Part shown: positions 42,601-54,644 of the stretch, piece after piece
Layout of the letters: every line of letters begins with the position of its first letter
How positions within the stretch are numbered: position 1 is the first letter of the stretch
Assembly (NCBI GenBank): GCA_964020085.1
Contig: OZ026608.1
Location: forward strand, 11,305,544 to 11,369,543
Direction of reading: 5' to 3'
Length of the DNA stretch: 64,000 nucleotides
Source: Micromussa lordhowensis
Lineage: Eukaryota; Cnidaria; Anthozoa; Scleractinia; Lobophylliidae
Notes under the pieces: model-generated
What the model was told of the DNA's origin: nothing
What the model saw: the letters and a program-made list of their open reading frames with translations, nothing else
Database searches by the model: none
Program-made: the position numbers and the translations under genes

Positions 42601-43553
42601 TATTTGCTCAAAATTGGGGCCAAATCTTTCGTAAGTATACAGTAATTTGGGACCATTTGCTGGCTTCTAAGGCTGAAATTATCCAGAAGTAAGGTTTTTA
42701 TAACTTGAACGTGACGAAGGCCACAAATTGGATAAATTATGGGCTCTCATCGCACTCTCTCGCTTTCTTTTTTTTTCGTTTTCTTCTGTGGTCATTTGTT
42801 CATTTAAATCTTCTAAGAAAAGTTCGAAAAAGATGTTCCCATTCAATCTTCAGCTCTCATGGATTTTGTTTTGACCGAAGCGTCGGTTCGTCTTCCTTTG
42901 TTGAGTAAACATGGTCAATTAAAGAGAATCCTAATTAATCCTGGTTTCGTTCGATTTTGCTGAAATTTTACCATGATGAAGCTGGATTGTTAAGGAATAG
43001 ATTTTACTACTGCCGATCAATGTGTGGTAGGTGTTAACGCTAAAGAGATATATCGCTTCGAAGTCAGGGTTTTGAAATGATATTTCTTTGAAAAGCGTTG
43101 GTTCGGCGTGACTTTGTAATAAGAGATTTTTGTTGATCCTGACGGAAATAATATCCGGAAAAGGTCATTTCATCGACGATTCAAACGAATGTTAATTTAT
43201 GTATATTTCTAGCATAGAGTGGCAAAAGATCTTTTTCAAGAAAGCCAAGATTCACTTCTTGGAGCAACTAATCTCTATCAAGAGAGCCAATTATTTTGTT
43301 TTCGTTCTGGATGCGTGTGCATGGACAAATAAATGCTCTCAAGTTGTGATAAACCATAGTTTCTGGTGCTTCATCATCACGAATTATGAAGTACCCTTAA
43401 AGCTTGAAGTACAGGCATTGTAATTTTCTCCTAATACGTTTTGTTAACTACGAGCTTTGTGCTAAAATATATTTGTTTCGTTCATCACAAAGCGTGGTTG
43501 CATTTATCTTTAGTTGTAAGTAATTTCTAGTGTCGTTGTAAGCTGTTCTATTG
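39650..43553. other. Gene-poor AT-rich stretch
   Basis: No gene supported. A minus-strand 86-aa frame at 41611-41871 (for example DPFKAYLRSRIYIEYTEGVD) is the only exon-like open frame, with no match I recognise. A repeat-like GCCGATTTACACG ... TTGATTTACACGGGGCAACG pair lies at 41151-41255. Otherwise nothing seen. Confidence 0.35.
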
Positions 43554-43601
43554 GAAAATTCATTATCTGACGAGGGAATTCCGCGTTAAATTGCACGCGA
43601 A

Positions 43602-43634
<33 letters not shown>

Positions 43635-43697
43635 CCCGATATCGGTTTTCAAGTGCAATTTAACGCAGAATTCACGAGTCAGGTAATGAATTTTCCT
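43554..43697. mobile_element. Fold-back element
   Basis: Arms GGAAAATTCATTATCTGACG and GTCAGGTAATGAATTTTCC; inner arms AAAACCGATATCG / CGATATCGGTTTT around CACGAATCGCGAAGCGATGA. A second, looser inverted pair (GAATCGCATAATTGAATAAA near 43699 and TTTATTCAATTATGCGATTC near 43881) lies outside. Confidence 0.7.
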
Positions 43698-43909
43698 TGA
43701 ATCGCATAATTGAATAAAATTGTATGAAAAGACATTGTAGAAAAACTTTTTTTGCAGTTGTTGTGTTACAATTTGGCGACAGTTGTTACATAGATGCGAA
43801 ACAATATCACTTAGCCTCGTTTTCAACTCGCAATTCCACGCTAAATACCTCGCTTCGTAAACCAATCAGAATGCAAGATTTTATTCAATTATGCGATTCT
43901 AAATAATAG

Positions 43910-44680
43910 CAGATGCAGTAAGCTACATGCAGTCATCGACTGCCTATTTTTGAATATGATGCCATCGAACTACTATTCAATCTCCTAAACGTTACTTTGC
44001 CGTTTAATTTAGTTTTTGTTAGCCTAGATTCATACTCGATAATCTTGCAAACAGAACATATAGATCCCTGAAACACGAACAAGGCTTAGTTTATTTAACC
44101 GGGAAGATTACTTCCTTGTGATTGGCTGAGAAATGCCGGTTTATTCTTGGTTTTCACGTGACGTCAGAAAAAACTAAAATTAAACTAAAATTAAAAATTT
44201 TAAGTTTTTACCTTTATGGGTTAAAAGGCATTTTAAACGAATATCTGCTGGCCTGTCTTCAGCTCGGTAGACTGCTTTGTTTTGAAAATAGAACACGGTT
44301 ATTTCACAATGCGTGACATCGGCATTGTTTCGGCACGTTGTTTATTTATTACCCTTCTACGATATTTCAATTTCTTGACTCAATTTATTGAATGGTAAGC
44401 GATTTTATTTTTCACTTGGGTGATAATTTAGCTTACTTGCGTGACGTGAAAACCACCAATTGTTAATTTTTAATTTGCACTAAAACATATGAGTAATCGA
44501 ACTTAAAGATGTGAACTATTAATTGTTACTTTTTATTATTACTATTTATTAGTGATCAGTCATGTCTTCATAACATTTACATTCGCGATATTTGTTGTTG
44601 TTGTTTACTGGTAATGTAAATCTTAGGTCACCGTGTAGGCTCAGAGTTGTTTCCAGTCCTCCGGATGTAGCGCCTCGCGA
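43910..44680. other. Intergenic DNA
   Basis: AT-rich, nothing supported. TGTGATTGGCTGAG at about 44117 matches the ATTGG motif near other palindromes. Confidence 0.35.
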
Positions 44681-44685
44681 TTACA

Positions 44686-45150
44686 TTACAACACAACACA
44701 ACACAATACAATACAATAGCCCTTTTCACGGTTAACTTTTCTTATTTGCATTACAATGTAATCTAGCACGTATGTGAGGCAATTTCGGGCTATTTTGTAA
44801 TTTTAGCCCGAAATTGCCTCGCACACACGTTATATTACATTGTAATGCAAATGAGAAAAACTAACCGTGAAAAGGGCTATAAAATACAACACAACACAAC
44901 ACAACACAATAGAATAGAATAGAATACAACACAACACAACACAACACAATACAATACAATACAACACAACACAACACAACACAACACAACACAACACAAC
45001 ACATCAAACACAACACAATACAACACAACACAACACGGCAACACAATAGAATACAATACAACACAACACAACACAGTACAATACAATACAACACAACACA
45101 ACACAACACAATACAATACAACACAACACAACACAATACACTACAATTTA
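44686..45150. repeat. ACAAC/ACAAT microsatellite, split by a fold-back
   Basis: Pentanucleotide tracts mixing ACAAC, ACAAT and GAATA, before and after the palindrome at 44716-44880. Translations such as runs of Cys-Val-Val-Leu come from this and are not proteins. Confidence 0.95.
44716..44880. mobile_element. 165-bp fold-back inside the microsatellite
   Basis: Arms ATAGCCCTTTTCACGGTTA and TAACCGTGAAAAGGGCTAT are about 78 bp each. The centre is GGGCTATTTTGTAATTTTAGCCC. A half-copy of its end (TGCTTTTCACGGTTTTC) occurs at about 50236. Confidence 0.82.
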
Positions 45151-45154
45151 TTTC

Positions 45155-48100
45155 CTCTTGATTTTTTTTTTGTTAATGCTTTATTAAAACACAAAATAGT
45201 TACATCAGTTTAAAAGAAAGAACAAAAAATTGTAAAGTATAAAATAAAGAATCGCGTCTATAAATACAGCAAAACAATATAATGGTAATGTATAAAGCTA
45301 AGATACAAAAGTGTGTTACAATTATGTGGAGTTATATGTGTTGAAATTAGATTGTATCGATTAAAAGAAAAAAGAAGATGAACGAAATATAAATATGACA
45401 TGAAAGCATAAATGTCCGACGGATACAAATAAAACAAAAAAGAAAAGAAACACGGGTTAGATGAAATTCTCCCACTTCTTATTAAACTCTTCCAGCTGTT
45501 TGTTTTTTAGAGCAATTTGCCTAAGGGTATCAATCTTATTAATTAAGAACGGGGGGAATCTGTCAAAAGTTACGGCCGTATTGTCTTGAAAACAGGAAAA
45601 AATTAAATATTTGGCGACGAGTGCGACATAATTTAAAACGTCTTTAAACTGCGTATCATTATACCAACCATATATTACATTACATTCATTTAATTGGAAA
45701 GCTTGGAAGGTTCTTTCAAACCACCATTGTTGAAAATCGATCCAAAACGCAGAGGTTATATTACATTGGAAGAGCATGTGTGGAAGGGTTTCAGGTTCGG
45801 TCTGACATGCCCGACAACTATCGGACTCGGACAACTTTGCTCGAAACAGGGAACATCTTGTTGGGAGTATGTTGTGTATGATTATGAGCTGGAACATTTG
45901 TAATTTAACCTCCTACGCTATGAGGGAGGCATCATATATACATTAGTCAAGCTCTCTTTAGAAAAGCCATAACATAAGATTTTAGTTTCAGATGTGGGTG
46001 GTTGAAAGAAATGATCAAGGATGGCCGCATAAGCAGAACGGGTAGTGATGTTCATGTTCATCACTGCTCTGATTTAGATGGTCTGAGAGTTTACGTTTTC
46101 GTCTCCAACTAGCAGGGATAGAATTTATGAGTCCATAATACGTGGTAAAGGGAACATGTAGCCCCAATTCTTGTTGGAATTTTTGGAGGGATAGAAAGGT
46201 GCAGTCAACATCAAGCAGGTCATGCAAGCGTATGATTCCATTTTGGTACCACTGATTGAAGAAAATTGTGTTCTTGTTTATTAATATGTTACTATTATTC
46301 CAAATTATTTCATTCTGAATCTGTGTATTATCATCAGTGAAATCTGATCTGTAGACTTGCCAGTATTTCAACACAGAGCGGTAAAAAGGAGGTAAGTTGT
46401 GTAACTGAATTAGATTTATATCGTAACGGCAGTGAGATAAGAAGGTAAGGCCGCCGAGGTCACCAAGCAAGCGTTCCGGTATAGCTTTCCACCCTGCGTC
46501 AGAGTTTTGTTGTATCCGTTGAATCCATGAGATTTTAAGGGCAATTTCCATTATGCCAAAATCCAACATCTTAAGACCACCCTTGACTTTCTCGCCTATG
46601 ATTGTGCTTTTTTTTTATCTTTGGAGGCTTGCCTTCCCAAATAAAATTAAAAATCAATTTGTTGGCTTCGTCGATAACATGGGGTGGTACATAGAGATTA
46701 GAGGCGTTAAAGATCAGTTTCGACAGCGCTAAAGTTTTCGCGATGTCAATCCTTCCAATTAACGTAAGTTTTCTGCATTTCCAAGCATTCAAAACTTTTT
46801 CCATGCTTCATAATTTGTCACCAAAGTTTAATTTGTCGGCTCCAGGCGTATTATACGAGAAAAAAACGCCTAGTGTACAAATAGGATCTTGAGGATAATT
46901 AAAATTGAAGGGGGTGTCTGGTCTGTCTTTCCAAAGGCCAAGCCACAAAGCTTCAGTTTTTGACGTGTTAATTTGTAAACCGGAGATAGAAGCAAATTTT
47001 TTTTAGGATATTTAGTAAATGCGATATTGAGTCGAGATCACGTACAAAAACAGTGGTGTCGCCTGCATACATTGATATTTTTATTTCTTTTTCCCCGGTT
47101 GAGATTCCTTTAATAAGATTGTCACGTTTAATGGCTCTAGCAAGACGTTTAAGGCCAATTACAAACAGTAAGCCTGATAGTGGGCAGCCCTGTCTCACGC
47201 CACGGTTTATAGGAAAAAAGCATGAAGCATGCCCGTTGTTTAAAACGCAGCTGGAAATGTCAGCATGCAGAGTTTTAAACCACTGTCAGAAATTAGGACC
47301 AAAATTGAAGTGGGTAAGGACTTTTTCTAAGTAGTGCCATTCAATGATGTCGAAAGCTTTGCGAAAATCAAGGAAGATAGCCATTCCTGGGAGGTTTTCT
47401 TTGTTGGTGTAAAACATTAAGTCTTGTATTAGTCTGATGTTTTCGGCTATATAACGTCCTTTTACGTAACCTGTTTGATCAGCATTGATTAAATTGGGAA
47501 GAACTTTTTCGAGGCGTTTGGCTAGAACTTTGGTGAGAATTTTGTAATCTACATTTAGCAGTGAGCTTGGTCTAAGATTTTCTAGAATTGTTTTATCTTT
47601 ATTCTTTTTTGAGATGAGAGTGATAATTCCGCGACTTTGTGAAATTGAAAGAGAGCCATTATGAAAAGCGTGATTGAAAGTGTCGACAATTGAGTTTTTC
47701 AGTTCAGGCCAGAAATATTTCAAAAATTCAACAGACAGTCCGTCTGTGCCTGGAGTTTTATTTGCCGAGAAATCCTTAAGGGCATTTAGCGCTTCTGTTT
47801 CTGTGATAAGTCCTTCGCATAAAGCTTGTTCATCCGCGTTCAAGGTGGGGACGGCATTTGGGTTAAAGAACATTTCGTTTTCGTGGGTACTTTGTACAGA
47901 AGATACTTGTGATTCATAAAGATTTTCATAGAATCTTTTTTGCTCTTCTGAGATATCCGATTCATAAGTTGTGTACGAGCCGTCATTCAACTTTAATTTA
48001 GTGACGACTTTTCTTGAGTAATTTCTTTTTTCGAGACTATAGAAGTATTTAGTATTACGTTCACCCTGTTCATGCCATCTGGCTCGGCTTCTAAGAATCG

Positions 48101-48410
48101 TTCCGCGCGTTTTGTAAGCTATTATCTTGTTTAGACGTGCTTTGGTTGAGTTGAGCTCGTGAATGATTTTTTTATTAATTTTGTTACTTTCCGTTTTTGC
48201 AATTAGATCATTTATTCTGTGTGTGGTTCCGTGGTTGAACAACACCTTTTCTCCCCATTCCGCTTCCCACATATTTGCTGTTTCTTTTGAACTGTATGTT
48301 TCCTGAAGGAAAATAAAGTCTTTGTTCTGCTTATGCAACCATCTAAAAAGTGCACGTCGCTTTATCGATTTGTTAAGACCTCTTACATTAACGGTGAGAC
48401 ATTTCAAGTT
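45155..48410 (-). pseudogene. Dead Tx1/L1-like LINE
   Basis: The main piece is a 373-aa frame (48407-47286). It begins with the first ~57 residues of an apurinic-like endonuclease (TVNVRGLNKSIKRRALFRWL, FIFLQETYS) and then jumps in frame to the linker before the reverse transcriptase, losing the rest of the endonuclease. RT motifs follow: KTPGTDGLSVEFLKYFW, LRPSSLLNVDYKILTKVLA, DQTGYVKGRY and FLDFRKAFD. A TGA at 47283-47285 interrupts the frame, then VRQGCPLSGLLFVIGL and a YAGD replacing YADD (47198-46968). Later pieces (46804-46571, 46569-46015, 45897-45457) hold the thumb and a C-terminal Cys/His region (CRACQTEPETLPHMLFQCN). The 3' end has AATAAA and a short A run next to the microsatellite. 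Inactive. Confidence 0.82.
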
Positions 48411-48895
48411 GAAAGTATTGAATAATCAGATGTACGGCAATTATGACAGCACATGGCGAATGAAAATTTGACAACTTTTTCCCCGGCGGCAGTGGAGTTT
48501 AACAATTTAGAAGCAAAGTTTGGCAAAAAAGCACTTTTAGGGAAAACATTGGAAGAATTTACATAAAGTTGAAGATAATAAAACAAGATTATTAAATTAG
48601 GAAACTTACTTAGGAAAAGAAAAATGAAGGAAATCAAAATAAAAGAGGCTCTTATGGCCTTAACGCAATTTACTAAATGTCCCGGAGCTCCTCATATGTG
48701 TAAATGTTTTAATATGAAGTAATTTAGATCAATGTTTCATCAACAAGAGTTTGTGTTATACTCACTTATATTACGTGGCTGTTGGTTCTTGTTCCGGTGT
48801 AGCGTTCAGTGACATTACTCCATCGTGATCAATTGGCTCTTCGTTTGGATCGGCGGACGGCTGGTTATCGAGCCAACGCTTTGGAATATTAAAGT
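48411..48895. other. LINE 5' leader remains and intergenic DNA
   Basis: No coding sequence supported; likely includes the 5' UTR of the LINE. The 5' boundary of the element was not found. Confidence 0.35.
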
Positions 48896-48899
48896 GCAA

Positions 48900-48913
48900 A
48901 TATCGCGCGCGCT

Positions 48914-48944
<31 letters not shown>

Positions 48945-49128
48945 CTGACTATTCACCTCCGAGCAGCCGAAGAAAAACAAAGTGGCTTTTGTCGCTATAT
49001 TTTAACTAATGAAGTTACTCTTTGGGCTGCTAGTTATTCAGCTTGTGCGGTATATACTAAAACAATTATTCACCTCAGTGTCGGTGAAAGTGGTGGATAT
49101 TTACCTCCACTTCGGTGAATAATTGTTA
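48900..49128. repeat. Two hairpins with a CTGATTGGCT motif
   Basis: GCTCGGAGGTGA / TCACCTCCGAGC (48925-48965) follows GCGCGCGCTGATTGGCT. Then AAACAATTATTCACC / GGTGAATAATTGTT (49058-49125) closes around CTCAGTGTCGG and TCCACTTC. They resemble the arms of other fold-backs. Confidence 0.6.
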
Positions 49129-49129
49129 A

Positions 49130-50332
49130 TTATTTAAGAATTACATACATTTGTAGTTGCTGATGATGTTACTATTGTATTAGATAAGAGTGCTTGAGCA
49201 TGGTGGCCAAATAAACCATTCGGTTTCCTAGTTGGCCCCACGTTACTTTTTGATGTTACATTTGATACAGGCGAGGAAAGCAAAATAGAGCAGAAACATA
49301 GAACATGGTTAAAAATAATAGTCGTTGTAAAGTAGAATATAGTAGAGGTATGGCGGACAAGTGGAGAGATAATTCTTTATTTCAAGAGACAAATTGCTCT
49401 GAGAGTAGGAAATTTTTGATATTTTTTGAAAAAGTGTACACGTTTGAATCTTTAAGGTTTTGTGGGATAGACTTCCAAAGATCAATTGCTTTAAATGAAA
49501 TCATTTGTTTGCCAGTGTTCGTCCTTACATGTGGCTTGTATAGGTTTTTTTGCGTTGCATATCTAGTATTGTAGCTATGTACTTCGCTACCATACTGGAA
49601 GGTGTTGCGAAATACATCAGGTAGTAGACCTTTGTGCCAGAGGTGGGCAAATTTTAAGACGAAAGCTGTAATTACATTACAGATATTCTAAACCCACATC
49701 AAATTAAAGCTTACAGACCTCGCTATTCAAAACGTTATTAGGTTTTCCAAAAAAAAACTGGAAGGTATATCATCTTTTTCAAGTTCTAACCGGCTCAACA
49801 CGAGGTCATGAACTAAAACGCTAGTTTGGGCTTATCCTTCGTTCGATTACATTCAAAAATTACAGAACATGAGTGACCAACCAAAAAATTAGTCTCACGA
49901 GATAATTTTTAGTATTGTCAAATTACCTAACACGCTTTTGCTGGGGATACGTTTTACATTATTTCAACAAACCAAATTTGACTGAAATCCGACAAAACGC
50001 CTGTTCCCAGCCAGTTACAAAAAAGTTTCAAGAAAACATGAATTAGCTGTCAATTAAGAAAATTTTCCGTTTACTGAGTACATAACGACTGTGTCCATAT
50101 TTACACTTTTCGAAGTTTTCTTTTTTTGTCTGAAAGCTTATATTTTATAGTTTAGGGGAAAAAACGAAAATTGAAAATTGTCACTCTGAAAGTACATCCT
50201 GATTCTGATTCATACGATTACTTTTACTAATAGTGCTTTTCACGGTTTTCTTTTTTGCTTCTCAAACTCGTTAATAATTCATCAAATTTAAACAAAGGAA
50301 ATCATGACCGTGACAGTATTTGGATATCTGGT
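49130..50332. other. Intergenic DNA, nothing recognised
   Basis: An 89-aa plus-strand frame (49305-49574) has no known match. No splice or repeat structure stood out. Confidence 0.35.
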
Positions 50333-51695
50333 CCCAGTTGTTCAAAGGCTGGATAACGCTATCTGGCGGCTAAATCGCTATCCAACAACAACAACAACAA
50401 CAACAACAACAACCTTTATTTTACCCTCAAATATTACAAATACAAATAGAATTATAAATAATTGCGGGCGACCAGCGGAGCCCGCAATCCTAATCTCAAC
50501 ATTGGTTTCAAACGCATGCGCGGCAGTTATATAGCCTTGCAGTGACTCGAATTTAGCAAAAAAAGTCGTCCTTCCAAATATGTGTCCTTAGGGACACTAA
50601 GAACCAATGAAATGAAAGGACGTAATTTTAGCACAGGCGCTTTGACCACGCGAGACAAACACGAAGCAGCAGTAATTTGAGCACAGGCGTTCTGACCGCT
50701 AGAAACCAACACCAAGCAGAAGACAATTCTTACCAAAGCATAGCTGTTTCACCTTCCATAGTCAATGATCTTTAATGTAGTTGAAGGGTCAAATAATATG
50801 TAAATTTCGCCTTCTTGAAGCTAAGAATGTCAAGAATCACGTGCAGTTCATGCAGAAGTGGCGGTCCATAAATTGGAATGCACACAACACAATTTTATCA
50901 CGTGGACGACGTCTATTTCGTCGAAGAATCACGTGCAGCTCATGCATAGCTGGCGCGCCGTCCAATCAAAATCGAGCGTGTGAGATTGTGATCGGAACGT
51001 TTCCTGTCCGTGTCTGTTGTTGTCGGGTTACATCAAATGACCTTGATATAATCAACAGTGTTTTTATTTACAACGTGAAAAAATAACCATTTTGTCAAAC
51101 CCAACACAAAATAGAACTAGTGTATAATCAAACTGGTGTTACTGTTTCACAAGGTCAGTAAAACCACTCTTAGGTCCCTTTGTCTCGTTTTAGGGAAAAC
51201 AATCACCCACACTATGCAACCCTTTATTGGTCTTTATTGCCCTGCAAATATAAATGCCCAAAATGGAAAAAGAACACAACGCCACTGTTTTACAATGAAT
51301 TCGTTAACCTCAGTGAAACAAATCATGCATAGCCCTCGCCCGCACTTCCTAACCTGTGGTTATTACTAGTATTAATAAATATTTGGAGGGTACTGGCACC
51401 TGAAATAACCATAGGGCTAACTAGAATCAGGCGCCAGCATACATAAACGATAGTAAATAATGAACGGTCGAGAAGACTCACACACATACAAAGACACACG
51501 CATACAGACACACACACAAACAGAACCTAGTGGAATAGAAATTGCAAAACAGAGTTATTAATCTTAAGCTTAGAGTTAATAACTTTCCAGAAAACTTTGT
51601 CTATCCATTGGATAAGTGCTCACAAAACAAACCACGCTATCCGCTGGATAGTGATTTACCGGGGGATAGCGTTATCCACCTTTTGAACAACCCAG
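50333..51695. mobile_element. Non-autonomous DNA transposon, ~1.36 kb
   Basis: Inverted ends of about 60 bp: GTTGTTCAAAGGCTGGATAA... at the left and ...TTATCCACCTTTTGAACAAC at the right. Both contain GCTATCC / GGATAGC repeats. The interior has a CAA microsatellite (50383-50413), CA-rich sequence near 51475-51525, and no recognisable transposase. The target duplication is unclear. Confidence 0.65.
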
Positions 51696-52052
51696 GCCTG
51701 ATCTTAATTGGCATAGATTTTACGATTTTATTTCTCCTTAGTTTTAGTTTCGATTGAGAAGATATGCCATACACCTAAGACAGTGTCTGACCACATTTCC
51801 AAACACCTTGAAGTTCGTCAAAAGCGTTTTTCCCGCTACAGCGCGCCCATTCATTGGCTAGTTCATGGTCACATGACATCTAACAATGAAACTGTTTCCC
51901 GCCAAATGCCATGAGCGGGCAACATTGGGAAAACTATGACGTCAAACGAAATGTTGACCGCTGTTGCACGTGGCCTTATGCTGTCGCTGGAATCTCAGCG
52001 CGTTTTTCAAAATTTGCTTTTGTTTTGTTTTGCTATATAACAAATCACTTAA
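51696..52052. other. Intergenic DNA
   Basis: Contains GCGCGCCCATTCATTGGCT (about 51841), another of the ATTGG-type motifs. No gene. Confidence 0.35.
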
Positions 52053-52156
52053 TGACTGGTCCCTTGGGGAACAGTGAATTTTGTTCCCCTCGAATCTCAA
52101 CGCCCTCGACTTCGTCTCGGGAAACAAAATTCACTGTTCCCCGAGGGACCAGTCAG
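52053..52156. mobile_element. Fold-back element
   Basis: Arms TGACTGGTCCCTTGGGGAAC (with AGTGAATTTTGTT) and AACAAAATTCACT (with GTTCCCCGAGGGACCAGTCA). The centre, around TCAACGCCCTCGACTTCG, is unpaired. Confidence 0.78.
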
Positions 52157-52199
52157 TACATTTTAATATTTAATTTGGATAGTATCAAAGTTACAAATA

Positions 52200-52381
52200 A
52201 AGAATTGTTTCATGCTTAGCGTGCGTATATCGAGTTATGAATGCACGCGGGAAGTTTGGAGAGCACGAGAGAAGTGTAAGAGTTGCTCGAGGCGCACTCT
52301 AGCTTCTTGAGTGCTCTTCAAACTTCCCAAGTGTATCCATAACTCGTTACACGCACAGCTAAAAGCATGAACCAATTCTTT
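52200..52381. mobile_element. Fold-back element
   Basis: Arms AAGAATTGTTTCATGCTTAG and CTAAAAGCATGAACCAATTC; inner arms CGAGTTATGAATGCAC / GTGTATCCATAACTCG and GGGAAGTTTGGAGAGCAC / GTGCTCTTCAAACTTCCC. About 180 bp, imperfect. Confidence 0.72.
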
Positions 52382-52948
52382 TATAACATAGCGACAACAA
52401 CTCGGGCGCTAAAACATGTTTTATTTGTGAATGACTGCAAAGTTCTCACAATTCACGGCGAAGGAAACTTAAGGATCCTGTTGTCTGGTTAACACACCAC
52501 AATTTACAGTATGACTACTCCACCCAAGACCACCCTAGCAGATTCTTTGCAAATTGAGGTTTTCAGTCAGCAATTTGCTCAGAATTCTGAATCTGGACAG
52601 TTCTGTTCACAATATAATTGATTTAAACTACATCCTAGTCGAATTTGAAATAATTGGATTAAAAAATTCATTTGATTGCCAAACTGGACTCGGCCGGCGA
52701 ACTGGTCCAATTTTGGCAGCTTTTGGGATACTTTCCATCGAATTATTTCTAAGTTGAACGGCATGTCATCCTATTACACAAACTAATACTGTTCATTTGC
52801 GAACCAAACAGGTTTCAAAAAAGAAAAAAAACTCAAAGAAAAAAATCATATAGAAAGATATAGAGAAAACATCCCACTTAATTGTTTTCAAATCTATAAT
52901 GTGACTTGTGACATCTTTCTTAAAGGACGCCATTTGCCGAATTAATTT
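52382..52948. other. Intergenic DNA
   Basis: No gene or repeat was recognised between the fold-back and the next composite element. Confidence 0.3.
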
Positions 52949-53381
52949 AAGAAATAGAAAACATGTTTCGTGTTTCTATCGAGTTTTAGTATAATTCTAC
53001 TAGTATACTAATGCAAATGCTGCAATCTGATTGGTTGAGCTACTCGTATACTATCAGCCATTAGAGTACAGTTGGCCGCCGGTCGTCCACGAAATGCGAT
53101 GTTTTTATAGTTTTTTCCGAAGCTTTGGAGGGAATTTTAGATGTAAACGGGTAATTAAATTCCTGAGAAGACTAAAAGAAGCACTTTCTTGACTTAAAAA
53201 ACTTAAAAATATTGAACAAGCGGGTACGCGCGTAAACAACTGCAAATTTGCCAAGGACAGTTCGATACGTGCAACTTTGTTTAAGGGTAAAGTTCAATAA
53301 TGCGTGGGAAAATCATTGGAAACCGTTATTTGCGTTAATTTCAGTTAGAATTCTACTAAAACAATTAGATTATTCGCTCTC

Positions 53382-53442
53382 GATTTCTATGAGGTGATAG
53401 TTGATTCGGCCTTCGGCCTCATCAACTATCACCTCATAGAAA
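53382..53442. repeat. Hairpin
   Basis: GATTTCTATGAGGTGATAGT and its inverse, closing on GGCCTTCGGCC. Nearly perfect. Confidence 0.8.
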
Positions 53443-53476
53443 TCTCCAGCTCATAATTGCCCCCGCAGGGTTTTGG

Positions 53477-54500
53477 CTTACTTGAAATAACAGAGATTTT
53501 TGTTCATTTTGTGTGATTTGAAGGATTACAACGAGAGTATCAGCCTGTTAACGATTCTGGGGAGATTTTGTAATAAAAGTTGTACAGTTCATTACATAAT
53601 AAACGTGATATCTAAAGCGGGGGCAGATGTAGTGAGAACTATTACTAGTCTAATTGTTAAATAGAAACACTAGTTGGTGTTTGAGAGAACTCCCACACTT
53701 TCACGAGAGTGTTTCTATTAAACAATTAGATTATGAGCTCGAGATTTCAAAATCTAATTGTTTAATTGCCCCCGCAGGGTTTTGGCCCAGAGGCCAAAAC
53801 CCGAGGAGGCATTAATAGGACCCCCCGCGTATAAAGAATGTGAAATATTGGTGTAGTATCGGTAGTATGCGAATCGAGCCCGATTTGAAGAAACTAGGCG
53901 CGCACGGCGGTCCCGGTTAATTTTTCAGTAAGCTCGCAAGGCAACTCTGGGTAATTCTTGCAGCCACGAGGACGAGGAGAGGTATCGTGTACGCGACTTG
54001 ATTTGTTAGACACAAATCGGCAACGGGGTCGACAGACTCGATCCAAACACCACACGTATAAAGTAAACAGATCAGGATCACAAATCAAAACTCAAAACCC
54101 ACTCAAAGAAACAACAACAAAATGTATCAGAAGCGACTGAGTTTAGTTTCCTTTTGTTATCTCAAGGATCAGAAGTTAGTAAAGGATTTATAAACGGTGT
54201 CGTTTCAATGATTATTACATAATTCTTGCAGCCACGTGCACGAGTGTAGTCGCGTTGGTTCGCTCTGACACGAGCACGAAGAGTACGAATAACTTTTTAA
54301 ATCTATCATCACTTACTTGAAATAACAGAGATTTTTGTTCATTTTGTGTGATTTGAAGGATTACAACGAGAGTAAAAGGTCAGATCAGCCTGTTATTTTA
54401 ACGATTCTGGGGAGATTTTGTAATAAAAGATGTACAGTTCATTACATAATAAACGTGATATCTAAAGCGGGGGCAGATGTAGTGAGAACTATTACTAGTT
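53477..54500 (+). repeat. Direct repeat pair, ~175-190 bp
   Basis: 53477-53650 and 54311-54500 share TTACTTGAAATAACAGAG through GAGAACTATTACTAGT. The second copy has small insertions (AAAGGTCAGA, TTTTA). Confidence 0.8.
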
Positions 54501-54543
54501 TTAACCTAATTTAATCTAACTGTTTTAGTATAAATCTACTAGT

Positions 54544-54644
54544 AGGCTCGATTTCCGCCGCTCTCTTCCGGTCTACGTTCCTCCCCGTGAGTTCGGGGGA
54601 GAAGCGCGGGGTCGTTTCCCGAACAGCGGCTGGAAATCGAGCCT
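54544..54644. mobile_element. 101-bp fold-back with 11-bp target duplication
   Basis: Arms AGGCTCGATTTCC... and ...GGAAATCGAGCCT. It is flanked exactly by AATCTACTAGT (54533-54543 and 54645-54655). The centre (around TCCGGTCTACGTTCC) is only partly paired. Ends resemble those of the 55030 element. Confidence 0.82.

Noticed and set aside
44861..45136. Open frames of 85-91 aa made of Cys, Val, Leu and Tyr
   Set aside because: They are translations of the ACAAC/ACAAT microsatellite and have no protein features.
49305..49574. 89-aa plus-strand frame
   Set aside because: No match, no splice sites of note and AT-driven composition.
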